A DNA stretch of 64,000 nucleotides. It comes from Pseudomonas sp. ANT_H12B. Its GTDB lineage: Bacteria > Pseudomonadota > Gammaproteobacteria > Pseudomonadales > Pseudomonadaceae. Positions 1-9,700 of this stretch are shown one piece after another. A program made the position numbers and the translations under genes. The first letter of the stretch is position 1. Every line of letters begins with the position of its first letter. The notes below the pieces were generated by a model. The model saw nothing but the letters and a program-made list of their open reading frames with translations, was not told the DNA's origin and made no database searches. The stretch is from contig NZ_VOBI01000007.1 of assembly GCF_008369325.1 (NCBI RefSeq), positions 1-64,000 of the forward strand, given 5' to 3'.

Positions 1-89
1 GGTGTGCCACATCCCTCAAACCCGCGCTACCGGAACAGTAGTCCTGCACTGCTGCCAGTTTTACTTGCTCTGTGTACTTACCCATGACA

Positions 90-119
90 CCCCCAAAGGT
101 TGTGTTCAACCTTTGGGGG
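90..119. terminator. Bidirectional hairpin terminator downstream of aceK
   Basis: A perfect 13-bp inverted repeat (CCCCCAAAGGTTG and its complement) surrounds a TGTT loop. It lies just past the aceK stop codon on the minus strand, so it most likely ends aceK transcription. T-tracts are weak on both sides. Bases 1-89 show no gene I can recognise. Confidence 0.6.
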
Positions 120-153
120 TCAGTTCACAGAGCGTGGGAACGATCTTGGGGAG

Positions 154-1872
154 CTACTCGTTGTCGAGGCCCTTGCGCCGATAAGGGAACACATCTATCA
201 CCTTCCCGGCACGAATGGCTTCCTGAAGGCTCTTCCAGTAATCGGCGTTGTACAACTCTCCATGCAACTGATCAAACAACTTGCGCTGCCCCGAATCAGC
301 AAACAAAAACGGTGGAAACTCCTCAGGAAACACATCCAGCGGTCCAATCGAATACCAAGGCTCCGACGCCATCTCGTCTTCCGGCGTGCGCGGTTGCGGG
401 ATATGCCGGAAGTTGGCCTCGGTCAGGAAGCAGATCTCGTCGTAGTCATAAAACACCACGCGACCATGCCGGGTGACGCCGAAGTTCTTCAACAGCATGT
501 CACCGGGAAAGATGTTCGCCGCCGCCAGTTGCTTGATCGCCAACCCGTAATCTTCCAGCGCCTCGCGGACCTGCGCGTCGTTGGCGTTTTCCAGATACAG
601 GTTCAACGGCGTCATCCGCCGCTCGGTCCAGCAGTGGCGGATCAGTACCGTATCGCCTTCCACCGACACGGTGGACGCTGCCACCTCAAGCAGTTCTTCC
701 AGGCACGCCGGATCGAACTTGCTCAACGGAAAACGGAAGTCGGCGAATTCCTGGGTGTCGGCCAGGCGTCCGACCCGATCGACACTTTTCACCAAACGGT
801 ACTTCTCGATCACCGTGGCGCGGTCGACGTTTTTCGACGGCGAGAAACGGTCCTTGATGATTTTGAATACCGTGTTGAAACCCGGCAGGGTGAAGACGCT
901 CATGACCATGCCGCGTACACCGGGCGCCATGATGAACTGGTCGTCGGTGTTGGCCAGATGGTTGATCAGCGCCCGGTAGAACTCGGACTTGCCGTGTTTG
1001 TAGAAGCCGATCGAGGTGTACAGCTCGGCAACGTGCTTGCCGGGCAGGATGCGCTTGAGGAAGCCGATGAACTCCGCCGGTACCGGCACATCCACCATGA
1101 AATATGAACGGGTGAACGAGAAGATGATCGAGACGTCCGCTTCATCGGTGATCAGCGCGTCGATCTGAATGCCGCGACCTTCACGGTGCAGCAGCGGAAT
1201 CACCAGCGGCCATTGTTCATCCTGGGTGTAAATGCGTCCGACCAGGTACGCGCCCTTGTTGCGGTACAGCACTGAGGAAAACAGTTCGACGCTCAGTTCC
1301 GGGTCCTTGCACACCCAGTCCGGCAGGTTCTCGCGTAATTGCGCTTCGAGGCGGCGCAGATCGCCGGCCAGGTCAGCGTAGTCTTCGCTGAAGCGGTAGT
1401 CGGCAAAAATGCTCGCCAACATGCCGGACAACTGGCCCTGAGGCTTGTACGTGCGGGTTTGCGCGGCGCGAGCCCGGCGCAGGCTCGGCCGGGTCGTGTG
1501 GATGAACATGCAGCCGTCGCTGATCAGGTCGTGGCTGAACAGCCCGCAGAAGATCGAGTTGTACCAGGTCTCGGACAGTTCATCGTCGAAACGCAGGTCG
1601 ATCAGGCTGATGTAAGCGCTCTTGACCAGCGGCCAGCAACTGACATCCAGCGTATCGGCGTCGAAAGCGATGTGCAGCCGTCCTACCGTTTCGCCAACTT
1701 TTTCTTCATACAGATTGATCCGCGCGGCCGATGCCGATTGCGTCTCCTGCCACTTGGCTTGCTCGAAACGCGCCCGGGCACCGTCGGTGATCTGACGGAA
1801 ATGCTCGCGGTAATCGTCAAAGCCATCGAGGATCATTCGGGCGATGTCGGTGGCTGGCCATTGCTGCGGCAT
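154..1872 (-). CDS. aceK: Isocitrate dehydrogenase kinase/phosphatase
   Basis: AceK phosphorylates and dephosphorylates isocitrate dehydrogenase, which sets the split of isocitrate between the TCA cycle and the glyoxylate shunt. The 572-residue protein has the family's usual length. Visible hallmarks are the ATP-binding lysine in VFKIIKDRF (Lys337) and the metal/catalytic aspartates of the FYDYDE motif (Asp476 and Asp478), preceded by the conserved [10 protein letters not shown] stretch. The start lies 157 bp from the divergent DMT gene. As is usual in Pseudomonas, aceBA are not adjacent. The call is close to certain from sequence identity along the whole length. Confidence 0.97.
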   Translation of the reverse strand: MPQQWPATDIARMILDGFDDYREHFRQITDGARARFEQAKWQETQSASAARINLYEEKVGETVGRLHIAFDADTLDVSCWPLVKSAYISLIDLRFDDELSETWYNSIFCGLFSHDLISDGCMFIHTTRPSLRRARAAQTRTYKPQGQLSGMLASIFADYRFSEDYADLAGDLRRLEAQLRENLPDWVCKDPELSVELFSSVLYRNKGAYLVGRIYTQDEQWPLVIPLLHREGRGIQIDALITDEADVSIIFSFTRSYFMVDVPVPAEFIGFLKRILPGKHVAELYTSIGFYKHGKSEFYRALINHLANTDDQFIMAPGVRGMVMSVFTLPGFNTVFKIIKDRFSPSKNVDRATVIEKYRLVKSVDRVGRLADTQEFADFRFPLSKFDPACLEELLEVAASTVSVEGDTVLIRHCWTERRMTPLNLYLENANDAQVREALEDYGLAIKQLAAANIFPGDMLLKNFGVTRHGRVVFYDYDEICFLTEANFRHIPQPRTPEDEMASEPWYSIGPLDVFPEEFPPFLFADSGQRKLFDQLHGELYNADYWKSLQEAIRAGKVIDVFPYRRKGLDNE

Positions 1873-2029
1873 GGTGAGACCTCTGCGGGAATTGCGGAAG
1901 CCTGAGCTTAGCCAGTGAACCGGGGGCAGGAGAAGCGTAATTTTCGGCCCGGGTTAATTGCTCGTTTTTCGGTTGCCATCGATCAGGCGCTCGGCAACAC
2001 TCTCGTCCCCATCAAGGAAGGAACGCGTT

Positions 2030-2938
2030 GTGAACCCCGTCGATATTTTCCGTTTACTGTCGCTGGCGGCTATTTGGGGTGCGAGCTTTCTGTTCATGCG
2101 CATCATTGCCCCGGTAATTGGCACAATCCCCACTGCGTTTTTCCGCGTATCGATTGCCGCTGTCGGGCTGCTGGTGATCCTCGGGCTGATGCGCATCAGT
2201 TGGGATTTCAAAGGCAAACTCAAAACCGTGATGCTGCTCGGGGTGATCAACTCCGGGATTCCGGCGACCCTCTATTCGGTAGCGGCGCAGGTGCTGCCGG
2301 CCGGCTATTCGGCGATTTTCAACGCTACCACGCCACTGATGGGCGTGTTGATTGGCGGTCTGTTCTTCCATGAAAAACTCACGGGCGCCAAGCTGGGCGG
2401 GGTGTTCCTCGGGCTGTTTGGCGTCGGCATCCTGACGCGTGCCGGTCCGGTGGCGTTCGACATGGAATTACTGATGGGCGCCCTCGCCTGCTTGCTCGCG
2501 ACCACTTGCTACGGCTTTGCGGGATTTCTCGCGCGCCGTTGGCTCGATCAGGCCGGCGGTCTCGACAGTCGCCTGTCGGCGGTGGGCAGCATGCTCGGGG
2601 CGACCTTGTTTTTGTTGCCCTTGTTCGGTTACAGCGTGATCAGCCAGCCGCCCGCGAGCTGGGGTGGCTGGAATGTCTGGTTATCGTTGCTGGGGTTGGG
2701 GTTGGTGTGTACAGCCTTGGCGTACATTATTTACTTCCGTCTGCTCAGCTCGGTCGGGCCGGTGAAGTCGATGACCACGACCTTCCTGATCCCGCCGTTC
2801 GGGGTGTTGTGGGGGGCGCTGTTGCTGGATGAGCCGTTGTCGATGGCGCACATCTATGGAGGGGTGTTGATTGCGGCGGCGTTGTGGTTGGTGTTGAAGC
2901 CTGCGGTGGTGAAGGCTGTTGGGGTGGCTGCCAAGTAG
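2030..2938 (+). CDS. EamA/DMT-superfamily exporter
   Basis: A 302-residue inner-membrane protein made of two EamA repeats of about five hydrophobic helices each; the first begins with the typical LAAIWGASFLFMR. Such proteins export metabolites or amino acids, and the substrate cannot be told. I chose the GTG at 2030 (VNPVDIF) because an AAGGAAGGAA ribosome-binding site lies just upstream. The longer reading from 1958 adds 24 residues with no membrane-protein character. It is divergent from aceK and appears monocistronic. Confidence 0.88.
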   Translation: MNPVDIFRLLSLAAIWGASFLFMRIIAPVIGTIPTAFFRVSIAAVGLLVILGLMRISWDFKGKLKTVMLLGVINSGIPATLYSVAAQVLPAGYSAIFNATTPLMGVLIGGLFFHEKLTGAKLGGVFLGLFGVGILTRAGPVAFDMELLMGALACLLATTCYGFAGFLARRWLDQAGGLDSRLSAVGSMLGATLFLLPLFGYSVISQPPASWGGWNVWLSLLGLGLVCTALAYIIYFRLLSSVGPVKSMTTTFLIPPFGVLWGALLLDEPLSMAHIYGGVLIAAALWLVLKPAVVKAVGVAAK

Positions 2939-2979
2939 CTTTGCGGTGTTGCTGATGACGCCTTCGCGGGCAAACGAAG

Positions 2980-3190
2980 AAGCTTTGTGCGTGAGCGCCC
3001 GCGCGCAAAACCCACAGGCGCAGGAGACGCAGTTGAGCTGGGCGGAACTGCAAAACATGACCTGGGTGCTGCAACAGCATCCAGGCCCGATGCGCGCGAT
3101 CATCAATCAGGTGTTTCACAACGCGCGGGTGGACATCCCCAGCAGCATCGTTGATACCACCTCGATCATGACCTTGCTCTCGTTGGTCTC
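2980..3190 (+). pseudogene. Remnant of a LysR-type regulator (effector domain fragment)
   Basis: In the plus frame running from about 2980, the residues read like the effector-binding domain of a LysR regulator: a segment beginning SARAQNP, then SWAELQNMTWVLQQ, then VDTTSIMTLLSLV. No DNA-binding domain precedes it and it breaks off abruptly near 3190, where minus-strand coding sequence of an unrelated gene begins. It therefore looks like a deletion scar rather than a gene. The family assignment rests on motif resemblance only. Confidence 0.5.
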
Positions 3191-3425
3191 ACATCCAGGA
3201 CCATGATCCGGGCGATGTGGGTGACGGTGTTGATGTCGTTTTCGGCGCAATCGGGCAGGCTGGCGCAGGCCATGAGGTGCAGGTATTTGAGGACGGCGTT
3301 GAGGCGTTCGCTGACACAGTTGTGGAGTTCGCGTATCGGGGCGTCGCTGTCGATGAGCAGGACGGGGTAGTCGGTGGCAAATGGGACATGGGGGTGAAGC
3401 GGCGAGGCGGGTTATTCATTGGCAT
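3190..3425 (-). pseudogene. Frameshifted and truncated small-protein gene (DUF3077/DUF6124-like)
   Basis: An AGGAAG ribosome-binding site precedes ATG at 3425 (MPMNNPPR). After the run of five G at 3390-3394 (plus strand), the sensible reading moves to another frame, which contains YPVLLIDSDAPIRELHNCVS and then NAVLKYLHLMACAS. This resembles the short DUF3077/DUF6124 proteins common in P. fluorescens. The frame shown by the start codon is rich in Ser, Thr and Pro and looks non-coding. The 3' end is lost at the junction with the LysR fragment. The family name is a resemblance, not a certainty. Confidence 0.5.
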
Positions 3426-3439
3426 AAGTAAATCTTCCT

Positions 3440-3600
3440 GTACGTACAAGAAGAGCTACTACCGTTCGCTGCGAAACGAATGGGTGGTAGCTGTGTGCGG
3501 GTTCGCAGACCGAGGCACAAAGAACCCGGCAGACCCGAAGATCTCCCACACACAGCCACCATAAAACGGACTACGGACGCTAAGGCGACCCTCGTTGTTT
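3440..3600 (-). promoter_or_regulatory. Structured 5' leader of the broken DUF3077/6124-like gene
   Basis: Read on the minus strand, this leader has a long imperfect stem (3545-3560 with 3483-3503), a small hairpin AGATC-TTCG-GGTCT with a UUCG tetraloop (3531-3544), and an inner GGGTT/AACCC pairing. The 3483-3492 arm can pair instead with 3454-3463 (10 bp, one G-U) to form a hairpin just before the ribosome-binding site. Two mutually exclusive folds next to a start codon suggest a cis-regulatory RNA; this is inference from base pairing only. Confidence 0.5.
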
Positions 3601-3732
3601 GTTATGGATGCTTGGTTACTATTTGTGCCGTAGGGCTGCGAAACGCTGTCGCCAGCTGTTGTCAGCGACGGAGCGAACTATAAGCGGCGGTTTTAGCGAC
3701 TGCAAACCGAGGTTGTAGGAGCGAGCACGTCA

Positions 3733-3866
3733 CTGTGGCGAGGGCGCTCGCCCCCGTTCGGCGGCGCAGCCGTCGTAAAACCGGACATCGCGGTGTACCT
3801 GTAGGAATGGGTCGTCAGGGTTTAGGGCTGCTTCGCAGCCCAGCGGGTGCAAGCTCCCTCGCCACT
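3733..3866. repeat. Inverted REP-type repeat pair
   Basis: A Pseudomonas REP-like unit starting GTGGCGAGGGCGCTCGCC is followed about 130 bp later by an inverted counterpart ending in AAGCTCCCTCGCCAC. Each carries its own short palindrome. It sits in the gap downstream of the DUF746 gene. No coding sequence was seen between 3600 and 3930. Confidence 0.75.
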
Positions 3867-3931
3867 ATGGGAGCCGTCCTACACGTATTACGGACATGCA
3901 AAACATCAAAAAATCGCTGCTTTCGTAGCGC

Positions 3932-4888
3932 CTATTTCTGCGAAACAAACCTGCCCTTTCGCGTACCTTGCGGATAGACAGAGCGTGTCGCCTTGTCCAG
4001 ATACCCTCCCTGACGCACAAAACTGACCGCTTCGTTATTACGACGACTGCGCATCCAGGTGATCCATTGCAACAGTTCAGGGTGCCCCAGCTCTTCGATC
4101 AACAATAAAAACTGCTCACGCCAGCGTGTACTGCCGCCCATGCCCAGCCCTGAGCGCCGTTTAAGGTCCGGGATACTTTGGCCATCCATCACCTCTTTCA
4201 CGAAATCGACCCAGAGTTCAGGTCGAATCATCCCGACCAGCGGTGTCCCGGACAGAATGGAAAAGCAGGTCACGCAGGGATCGCACTTGAAATTCGGACG
4301 AACGCCTTTATTTCGATAGGTCCGCGTTCCCCCACACCTTGGACACGTCGCGTGCTGTGCATTCAGCATCGTCTCGATCCAGGTGACGACCGCCTGCTGT
4401 TGCGCCGCGATGTGCTCGGGTGGTTGCAGGTTTTCCCGGTAATGGCGTGTCGTCCACCACTGATGCAAATCAGGGCACTCCTCAGCCACCACCTCCCGAA
4501 CCGCCTGCCCCCAGCTGAAGTAGACCTTAGGAGTCACTTCCAAGCGAGACGCTATCTGGACGCTGGACCAACCGGCCAGCAGGTACACCGCAAACGTTGA
4601 CCACAATTCCATCCGATGCATGTTCGCAAAGGGTGAATCGCTCAAACTGTTGCAGCTCTTGCGGCAGGAGCGACAGTAGTAACGCGGGAGCCGTTGTCGG
4701 CCGCGATTGTTATGGAGGGTCACGTTGGTATTGCCACACCAAGGGCAGTACCGCACGGGTCGACATGGCAATTCGTGCAGATAGCGGATCAAACGATCGG
4801 CGTCGGGGCGCAGGTTTGCCGGGAGGCACACGTCGTAGTCCGGCAGATCATCGTGTCCGGGGATTGGGAGTGAGGGAAGTTGGTTCAT
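3932..4888 (-). CDS. DUF746 protein with two zinc ribbons, last gene of the vgrG island
   Basis: A 318-residue protein with two Cys4 zinc-ribbon-like modules: CPWCG...CRSCRK near residues 48-77 and CPRCG...CDPC near 182-205. Each is followed by a helix-turn-helix-like segment with the pattern SDSPFANMHRMELW or SGTPLVGMIRPELW, so the protein appears to be an internal duplication. It matches the DUF746 family as I know it, whose zinc-finger/HTH layout recalls the DNA-binding part of IS1-type transposases. No DDE catalytic domain is visible. It starts 7 bp after the stop of the upstream DUF6708 gene, so it is probably co-transcribed with the T6SS effector genes. Its role there is unknown. Confidence 0.75.
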   Translation of the reverse strand: MNQLPSLPIPGHDDLPDYDVCLPANLRPDADRLIRYLHELPCRPVRYCPWCGNTNVTLHNNRGRQRLPRYYCRSCRKSCNSLSDSPFANMHRMELWSTFAVYLLAGWSSVQIASRLEVTPKVYFSWGQAVREVVAEECPDLHQWWTTRHYRENLQPPEHIAAQQQAVVTWIETMLNAQHATCPRCGGTRTYRNKGVRPNFKCDPCVTCFSILSGTPLVGMIRPELWVDFVKEVMDGQSIPDLKRRSGLGMGGSTRWREQFLLLIEELGHPELLQWITWMRSRRNNEAVSFVRQGGYLDKATRSVYPQGTRKGRFVSQK

Positions 4889-4895
4889 TAGCGTT

Positions 4896-5822
4896 TTAAG
4901 ACTGTTCCATAAGCAACGCTTGTTCCGCCTGCGCGGCCAGTTCAGCGTCGCGTTTGACGATGGCGTCTTCCAGCTCTGGAGAGCGTTTAGCCCACTGCTC
5001 GGGGGGTAATGGTTTTGACCATTCGATGATGTCGGGATAGGGCAGGTTTGGCGGATGCGAAAGTTTCAAATCCTGAAGTTTCTCTGCCAAATACGTCCCC
5101 AAAATCGTTATGCAAAATATTCCCCATAAAACGCCTAACAAGTTGCCCTTGCGCAAGTCGGTGATGATCGAACCAATTTGCGTTTCTTCGTAGGGTGCAA
5201 CGCCAACGCGACTTTCAGGGACAGCCTCCGGACTAATTTCCATGTAACTGCGCATGCACTCCCACAACGCCATCGCCGTGGTGCCGCCACCACAGTTGAA
5301 GCCTAGGGAGAAATGCTTGTTATCTTCCTTGGCCTGCGGGTCTGGGTTTTCGAAACCGATGATCAGTAAACCCATCGTGGCCTTACCGGCCTGACTGACT
5401 GACGAGTGCTGGGTGGCGGCTGCCGTCACGGTTTCCCACGGGACGATCCAGTACTGGCCATCGTCGCGGGGGACGCAGACTTCTCGGCGTTGACGATTGA
5501 AGCGCACCGGTAAAGGGACTTCACGGAAGAGGCCTTGGACCACAAGCAAAATAGGGATGCCCACGATGATTAGCGCTCCGCCCCATATCAGAGGATCGGG
5601 AGTGATGTAGTTCAAAAGCGCAAACAGCAATACCATCGGCCACAGCACCATCACCGCCGAACCGATGCTGTAGTTGCCTATATCGAGAAACACCTCGTTC
5701 TTGCGCCAAATGGTGTTGAGCACGTCCTGCGGTCTTTCTCCGGTAGGGATCGGCAACGGCGCCAAATAGTCATTGCGAGAAAGCATCCGTTTTTTCGTGG
5801 TGCCTGCCGGTGGCGTGCTCAT
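4896..5822 (-). CDS. DUF6708 membrane protein, putative T6SS immunity protein (copy 2)
   Basis: A 308-residue protein with two hydrophobic helices near residues 54-95, a soluble core, and another hydrophobic segment around 225-250. The core holds FREVPLPVRFNRQRREVC and DGQYWIVPWETVTAAATQ. It is a clear paralogue of the neighbouring 5819-6763 gene: the core is almost identical while the membrane segments differ. It overlaps that gene by four bases, so translation is coupled. Lying just downstream of a membrane-targeting effector, it is best read as an immunity protein; that role is inferred from position and membrane topology. I recognise the family as DUF6708. Confidence 0.72.
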   Translation of the reverse strand: MSTPPAGTTKKRMLSRNDYLAPLPIPTGERPQDVLNTIWRKNEVFLDIGNYSIGSAVMVLWPMVLLFALLNYITPDPLIWGGALIIVGIPILLVVQGLFREVPLPVRFNRQRREVCVPRDDGQYWIVPWETVTAAATQHSSVSQAGKATMGLLIIGFENPDPQAKEDNKHFSLGFNCGGGTTAMALWECMRSYMEISPEAVPESRVGVAPYEETQIGSIITDLRKGNLLGVLWGIFCITILGTYLAEKLQDLKLSHPPNLPYPDIIEWSKPLPPEQWAKRSPELEDAIVKRDAELAAQAEQALLMEQS

Positions 5823-6763
5823 GCGGCATCCCTGGTCTGCGCGGCCAGTTCAGCCTCGCGTTTGGCGATGGCGTCTTCCAGCTCTGGAGAGCGTTTGGCC
5901 CACTGCTCGGGGGGTAATGGTTTTGACCATTCGATGATGTCGGGATAGGGCAAATCGGGCGGCGGATTCAGTTTCCACCGTTCAAGGACGTCGATCAGCA
6001 GCGTGTTGAAAATGAAAATCCCGCAAAAGCCTTCCCACAAGATAGTTAAAGGCCAACCTCTCAATTTTGCGGCTTTTACAAGGTCGTCCAGATAGGTCGC
6101 CCATATTCCTTTAGACCTGTCGAAACGGGCTGTTTGATCCTCAACAGCGTGCGACCCAATCTCCATGTAACTGCGCATGCACTCCCACAACGCCATCGCC
6201 GTGGTGCCGCCGCCACAGTTGAAGCCCAGTGAAAAATGCTTGTTGTCTTCCTTGGCCTGCGGGTCCGGGTTTTCGAAACCAATGATCAGTAAACCCATCG
6301 TGGCTTTACCGGCCTGGCTGACCGACGACTGCTGGGTGGCGGCGGCCGTCACGGTTTCCCAAGGGACGATCCAGTACTGGCCGTCGTCGCGGGGGACGCA
6401 GACCTCCCGGCGTTGGCGGTTGAAGCGCACGGGTAAGGGAACCTCGCGGAACAGGCCCTGGATCAAAATCAGTGCAGGAATACCCAAAATAACCGCCCCT
6501 AGGATCAAAACACCTTGGCTGTAATCAGGGTCAAGATTTCGAGTGAAGAAAGATATGGCTAAAAACACCATCAGCGTCGGCCACATCACCATCACCGCCG
6601 AACCGATGCTGTAGTTGCCTATATCAAGAAATACCTCGTTCTTGCGCCAAATGGTGTTGAGCACATCTGAGGGTTTTCTACCCGTAGGAATGGGCAACGG
6701 CGCCAAGTAATCGTGGCGCGAAAACATCCGTTTTTGCGTGGTGCCTGCCAGTGGCGTGCTCAT
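5819..6763 (-). CDS. DUF6708 membrane protein, putative T6SS immunity protein (copy 1)
   Basis: A 314-residue protein when started at the ATG at 6763 (MSTPLAGTTQKRM), which overlaps the effector stop codon as ATGA; the longer open frame only reads back into the effector gene. It has two hydrophobic helices near residues 55-105, the same soluble core as copy 2 (VPRDDGQYWIVPWETVTAAA), and a C-terminal hydrophobic patch. The shared tail reads PYPDIIEWSKPLPPEQWAKR. The layout fits a membrane-anchored protein protecting the producer from its own effector, as TsiV2 does for VasX in Vibrio. Function is inferred. Confidence 0.72.
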   Translation of the reverse strand: MSTPLAGTTQKRMFSRHDYLAPLPIPTGRKPSDVLNTIWRKNEVFLDIGNYSIGSAVMVMWPTLMVFLAISFFTRNLDPDYSQGVLILGAVILGIPALILIQGLFREVPLPVRFNRQRREVCVPRDDGQYWIVPWETVTAAATQQSSVSQAGKATMGLLIIGFENPDPQAKEDNKHFSLGFNCGGGTTAMALWECMRSYMEIGSHAVEDQTARFDRSKGIWATYLDDLVKAAKLRGWPLTILWEGFCGIFIFNTLLIDVLERWKLNPPPDLPYPDIIEWSKPLPPEQWAKRSPELEDAIAKREAELAAQTRDAA

Positions 6764-9700
6764 CGTTTGTCCTTGGGTTGCAGGTAAATGGCACCGGGGT
6801 GGTCTTCGCCGAGCGGGTAGTTCGGGACACGATCCAGTTGCGGCGTCGGATCCGCCCACAGCGCTATCACATCGGTGGTGTCATTCAGGGTAAAGGCAAG
6901 CCCTCGTTCGCCGCCGATAAAGGTGCTGGCCCCGAGCATCGCGGTCAATGGCGTGCGATAACGCAAGCGCAGGGAAACAGTGCTGGGTGTGGTGCCCAAT
7001 ACACTTTTCAGCGTGTTGAATGGGCCACTCAAGCGTAGGCCCTGACCTTCCTGGTGCGGTATCCACTGACAGACGCTGCTGGACAACCAATGAGGTGTAA
7101 TGTCTCGCCAGGGACGCGGTGCTTTGTAGTGGTTGAACGGGCGGTTTTTGATCAGGTCGCGGGAGGCCTGGGTATCCAGCGGGTCACCGACCATGCTCAG
7201 TTCCAGATAGGCACTGCCCGGCTCCGCCCCTGGTAAATCGATAGTCAGGGCATTGATCGAGCTGACGAAAGCGAGGCCTGAAGGACCATTACCAGCGGTC
7301 GACTCCGAGCTGCTTTGCATGCTGACCCGAGGTGCATACAGGATGAAATACAGCCGATCGAGTTCGTCCACCTGGGCTTTGGGCGCGATAGGTGCCAGAT
7401 CGATCGCCCGCTCTTTTGACCAGCAGCAAAAATTCAGGAAGTTTTGCAGCGGGGTTTGCTTCCAGAGCGTGGTGATCAGGTGCAGAACACCCAGCCCGAG
7501 AATGAGCCAGTTCAACGGCCCCATGTACAGCGTGTAACGCAAGATGGCGACTTCGGTGGTTATAGAACCCGCCAAGGCGCGGGCAGTGTAGCCAAGCCCT
7601 AACAGCGCTTGGGTGCCAAAAGCCGCTATTTGTCCACCGACTGCGATCTGGCGCAGTTGCAGCCACGGGTCGACTCGGTTTTGGACGCTCTCAAGTTGCT
7701 TTTTCAGGGAGTTGAACTCTGCGAATGCCGCAGCAGCCGACAATCCACCAATCACCCCACCAAACAGCGTCAGCGTCGGAGCCGCAGATAAGCGAATAAA
7801 GAACCGATCCTTCCCAAACCCCTTCCGCACCTGACTATCAACCACCGCCACCAAAGCCGCCGCCGCATACAACGTCGCCGACACCGTGTCATTCACCCGC
7901 CGGCTGTCCATCCCCTCCAACACCCCGGCCTCTCTCAAATAGTTATGCGCATTCAGCACGTTCAACAACAACGTCGCCAACGGCACTACCCCACCGCTAT
8001 TGGCCACAACTGGCGAATTAACAATCCGTCCCTCACGCCCCGCGCCAATGGCCTTCCCGGTCGCCTTCGCCCAGTCGCCCAGTGCTTCGGCCTGTTGCCC
8101 CAACAACTTCCACACCTGCCGGCCGCCCTCGGTGACGAACTGCAAACGCGTGTCGCTGCCCAGCCGCGCGGCGATGAGGACGCCCATCCAGGAGCGGCTG
8201 AAGGCGCCGTCACTCTTGAGTAACAACAGCGAAGCCGCCAGCCGGTTGACCAACATGCTCCATTGGCTGCTCGCGTCTCGGGCCATGGCCGCGATGTCAT
8301 CCAGTACCAATGCGCTCAACGGCGCCAAGGCCTGATGGGTGGCGCTGATGTTGTCGGAAGCCAATGCCGCCATCAGCTCGCCCAGGCGAGAGGTGTTGTT
8401 AACAGCCGCATCGATCGAGGGGGTCCAGGCGTTGAACAGTTGCTTCAGCGCGCCGCCGTCGGCGGTGCGCACGTAGTCGGCGTATTGCTCGGCGCCTTGG
8501 GCACGGAGGCATTGGGCGGTCAGGCAGCCGGTGGCCAGTTCGGTCAGCCAATGCCGCGTTTCCAGGTCGTGGTAATCGACAAACCAGGTGCCGCTGAGCG
8601 AGCGGTTGAGGTACACGCCCCGGTCGGCAAACAACGCGGTGTGACGCTGTTCGATCTGCTGGTAGTGCGTCGCGGCCGTCTGCGCGAACCAGGTATTCAT
8701 CGCCTCGAGGTCGATGTATTCGCCGACCTTGGCACTGAAGTGATGGTTGTTGAGGTTGGCGTGTTTTTCGGCACGGTATTCGCGGACGACGAATTCCACT
8801 TCGTTGTACAAGTCCGCCGGAATAAAGGCCCGCACCGGAGCGACGATGGCTGCGATTCGCGCATCGCGGGCGGCGGTTTCGGCCTGAGTGGGCTGGCCGC
8901 CGTATTGACGGGCCCGGGTTTCGGCCTTGAGTTCTTCATCCAGCCGAGGCTGGGTGTCGAGCATGACTTGGCCCTGTTCGGGCGTGAGGGTGATATCGCG
9001 ATCCTTGTAGCGGTAGCTGATGGACCCGGCCAGTTCGGCGCCATCTTCAGAGATCAGGCTGCGAATAAACCCACCGATGCTCAGCCGCAGGTTGTTATCA
9101 CCTAGCCATTTTTCGTGACTCGCCTCGACCCATTCCTGTTCGTGGTTGATGTCCCGTAGCACGCCCAGATCGTCATCCAGGCAGGCGAACACGGGAAATA
9201 ATTCCTTGGCTTGTGCCTTGGCGCTGTCCAGCCAATCCTGAGTGCCCTGACCGTCCCATGGTTCGGCGCTCCACTCGCCCGGCGGTTGATCGCCGGCCTC
9301 GGGGTGCTGGGCGAGGACTTTTTCACGCTCGCGGGCGCCATGCATGGCGTCGGTGTAGGCCTTGATGTTGACCGGGGTCGGTTCTTTCATCAGCGTTGCA
9401 CCCAGCGCTTCGATATCCTCGACGCCCCTTAGCTGGTCCACTTTCATCGACCGGGAGAAGGTGCCGGGGATGAGTTCGGCCATGACCTCAACGGCTTTTT
9501 CCAGCGGCGGGCAATGCTTGGCTTGCAGTTCATTGGCCACGGTACGCAACGCCACATGGCGCATGTGCGCACGGCGTTTGGCGCTGCTGTCACTCAGCGA
9601 TTGGCAGTGCTCGGCGTTCAGAGGGAACTCGCTGTAAAGCATCCAGGCATCGTGGATTTTTTCCAGGGCCAGGCCCGTCAATGTGCCGTCGAGCACCAGG

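Noticed and set aside
100..1107. 335-codon open frame antisense to aceK
   Set aside because: AceK motifs are certain on the minus strand; the overlap is a GC-bias artefact.
3735..3977. 80-codon open frame in the REP region
   Set aside because: Formed by REP sequence itself.
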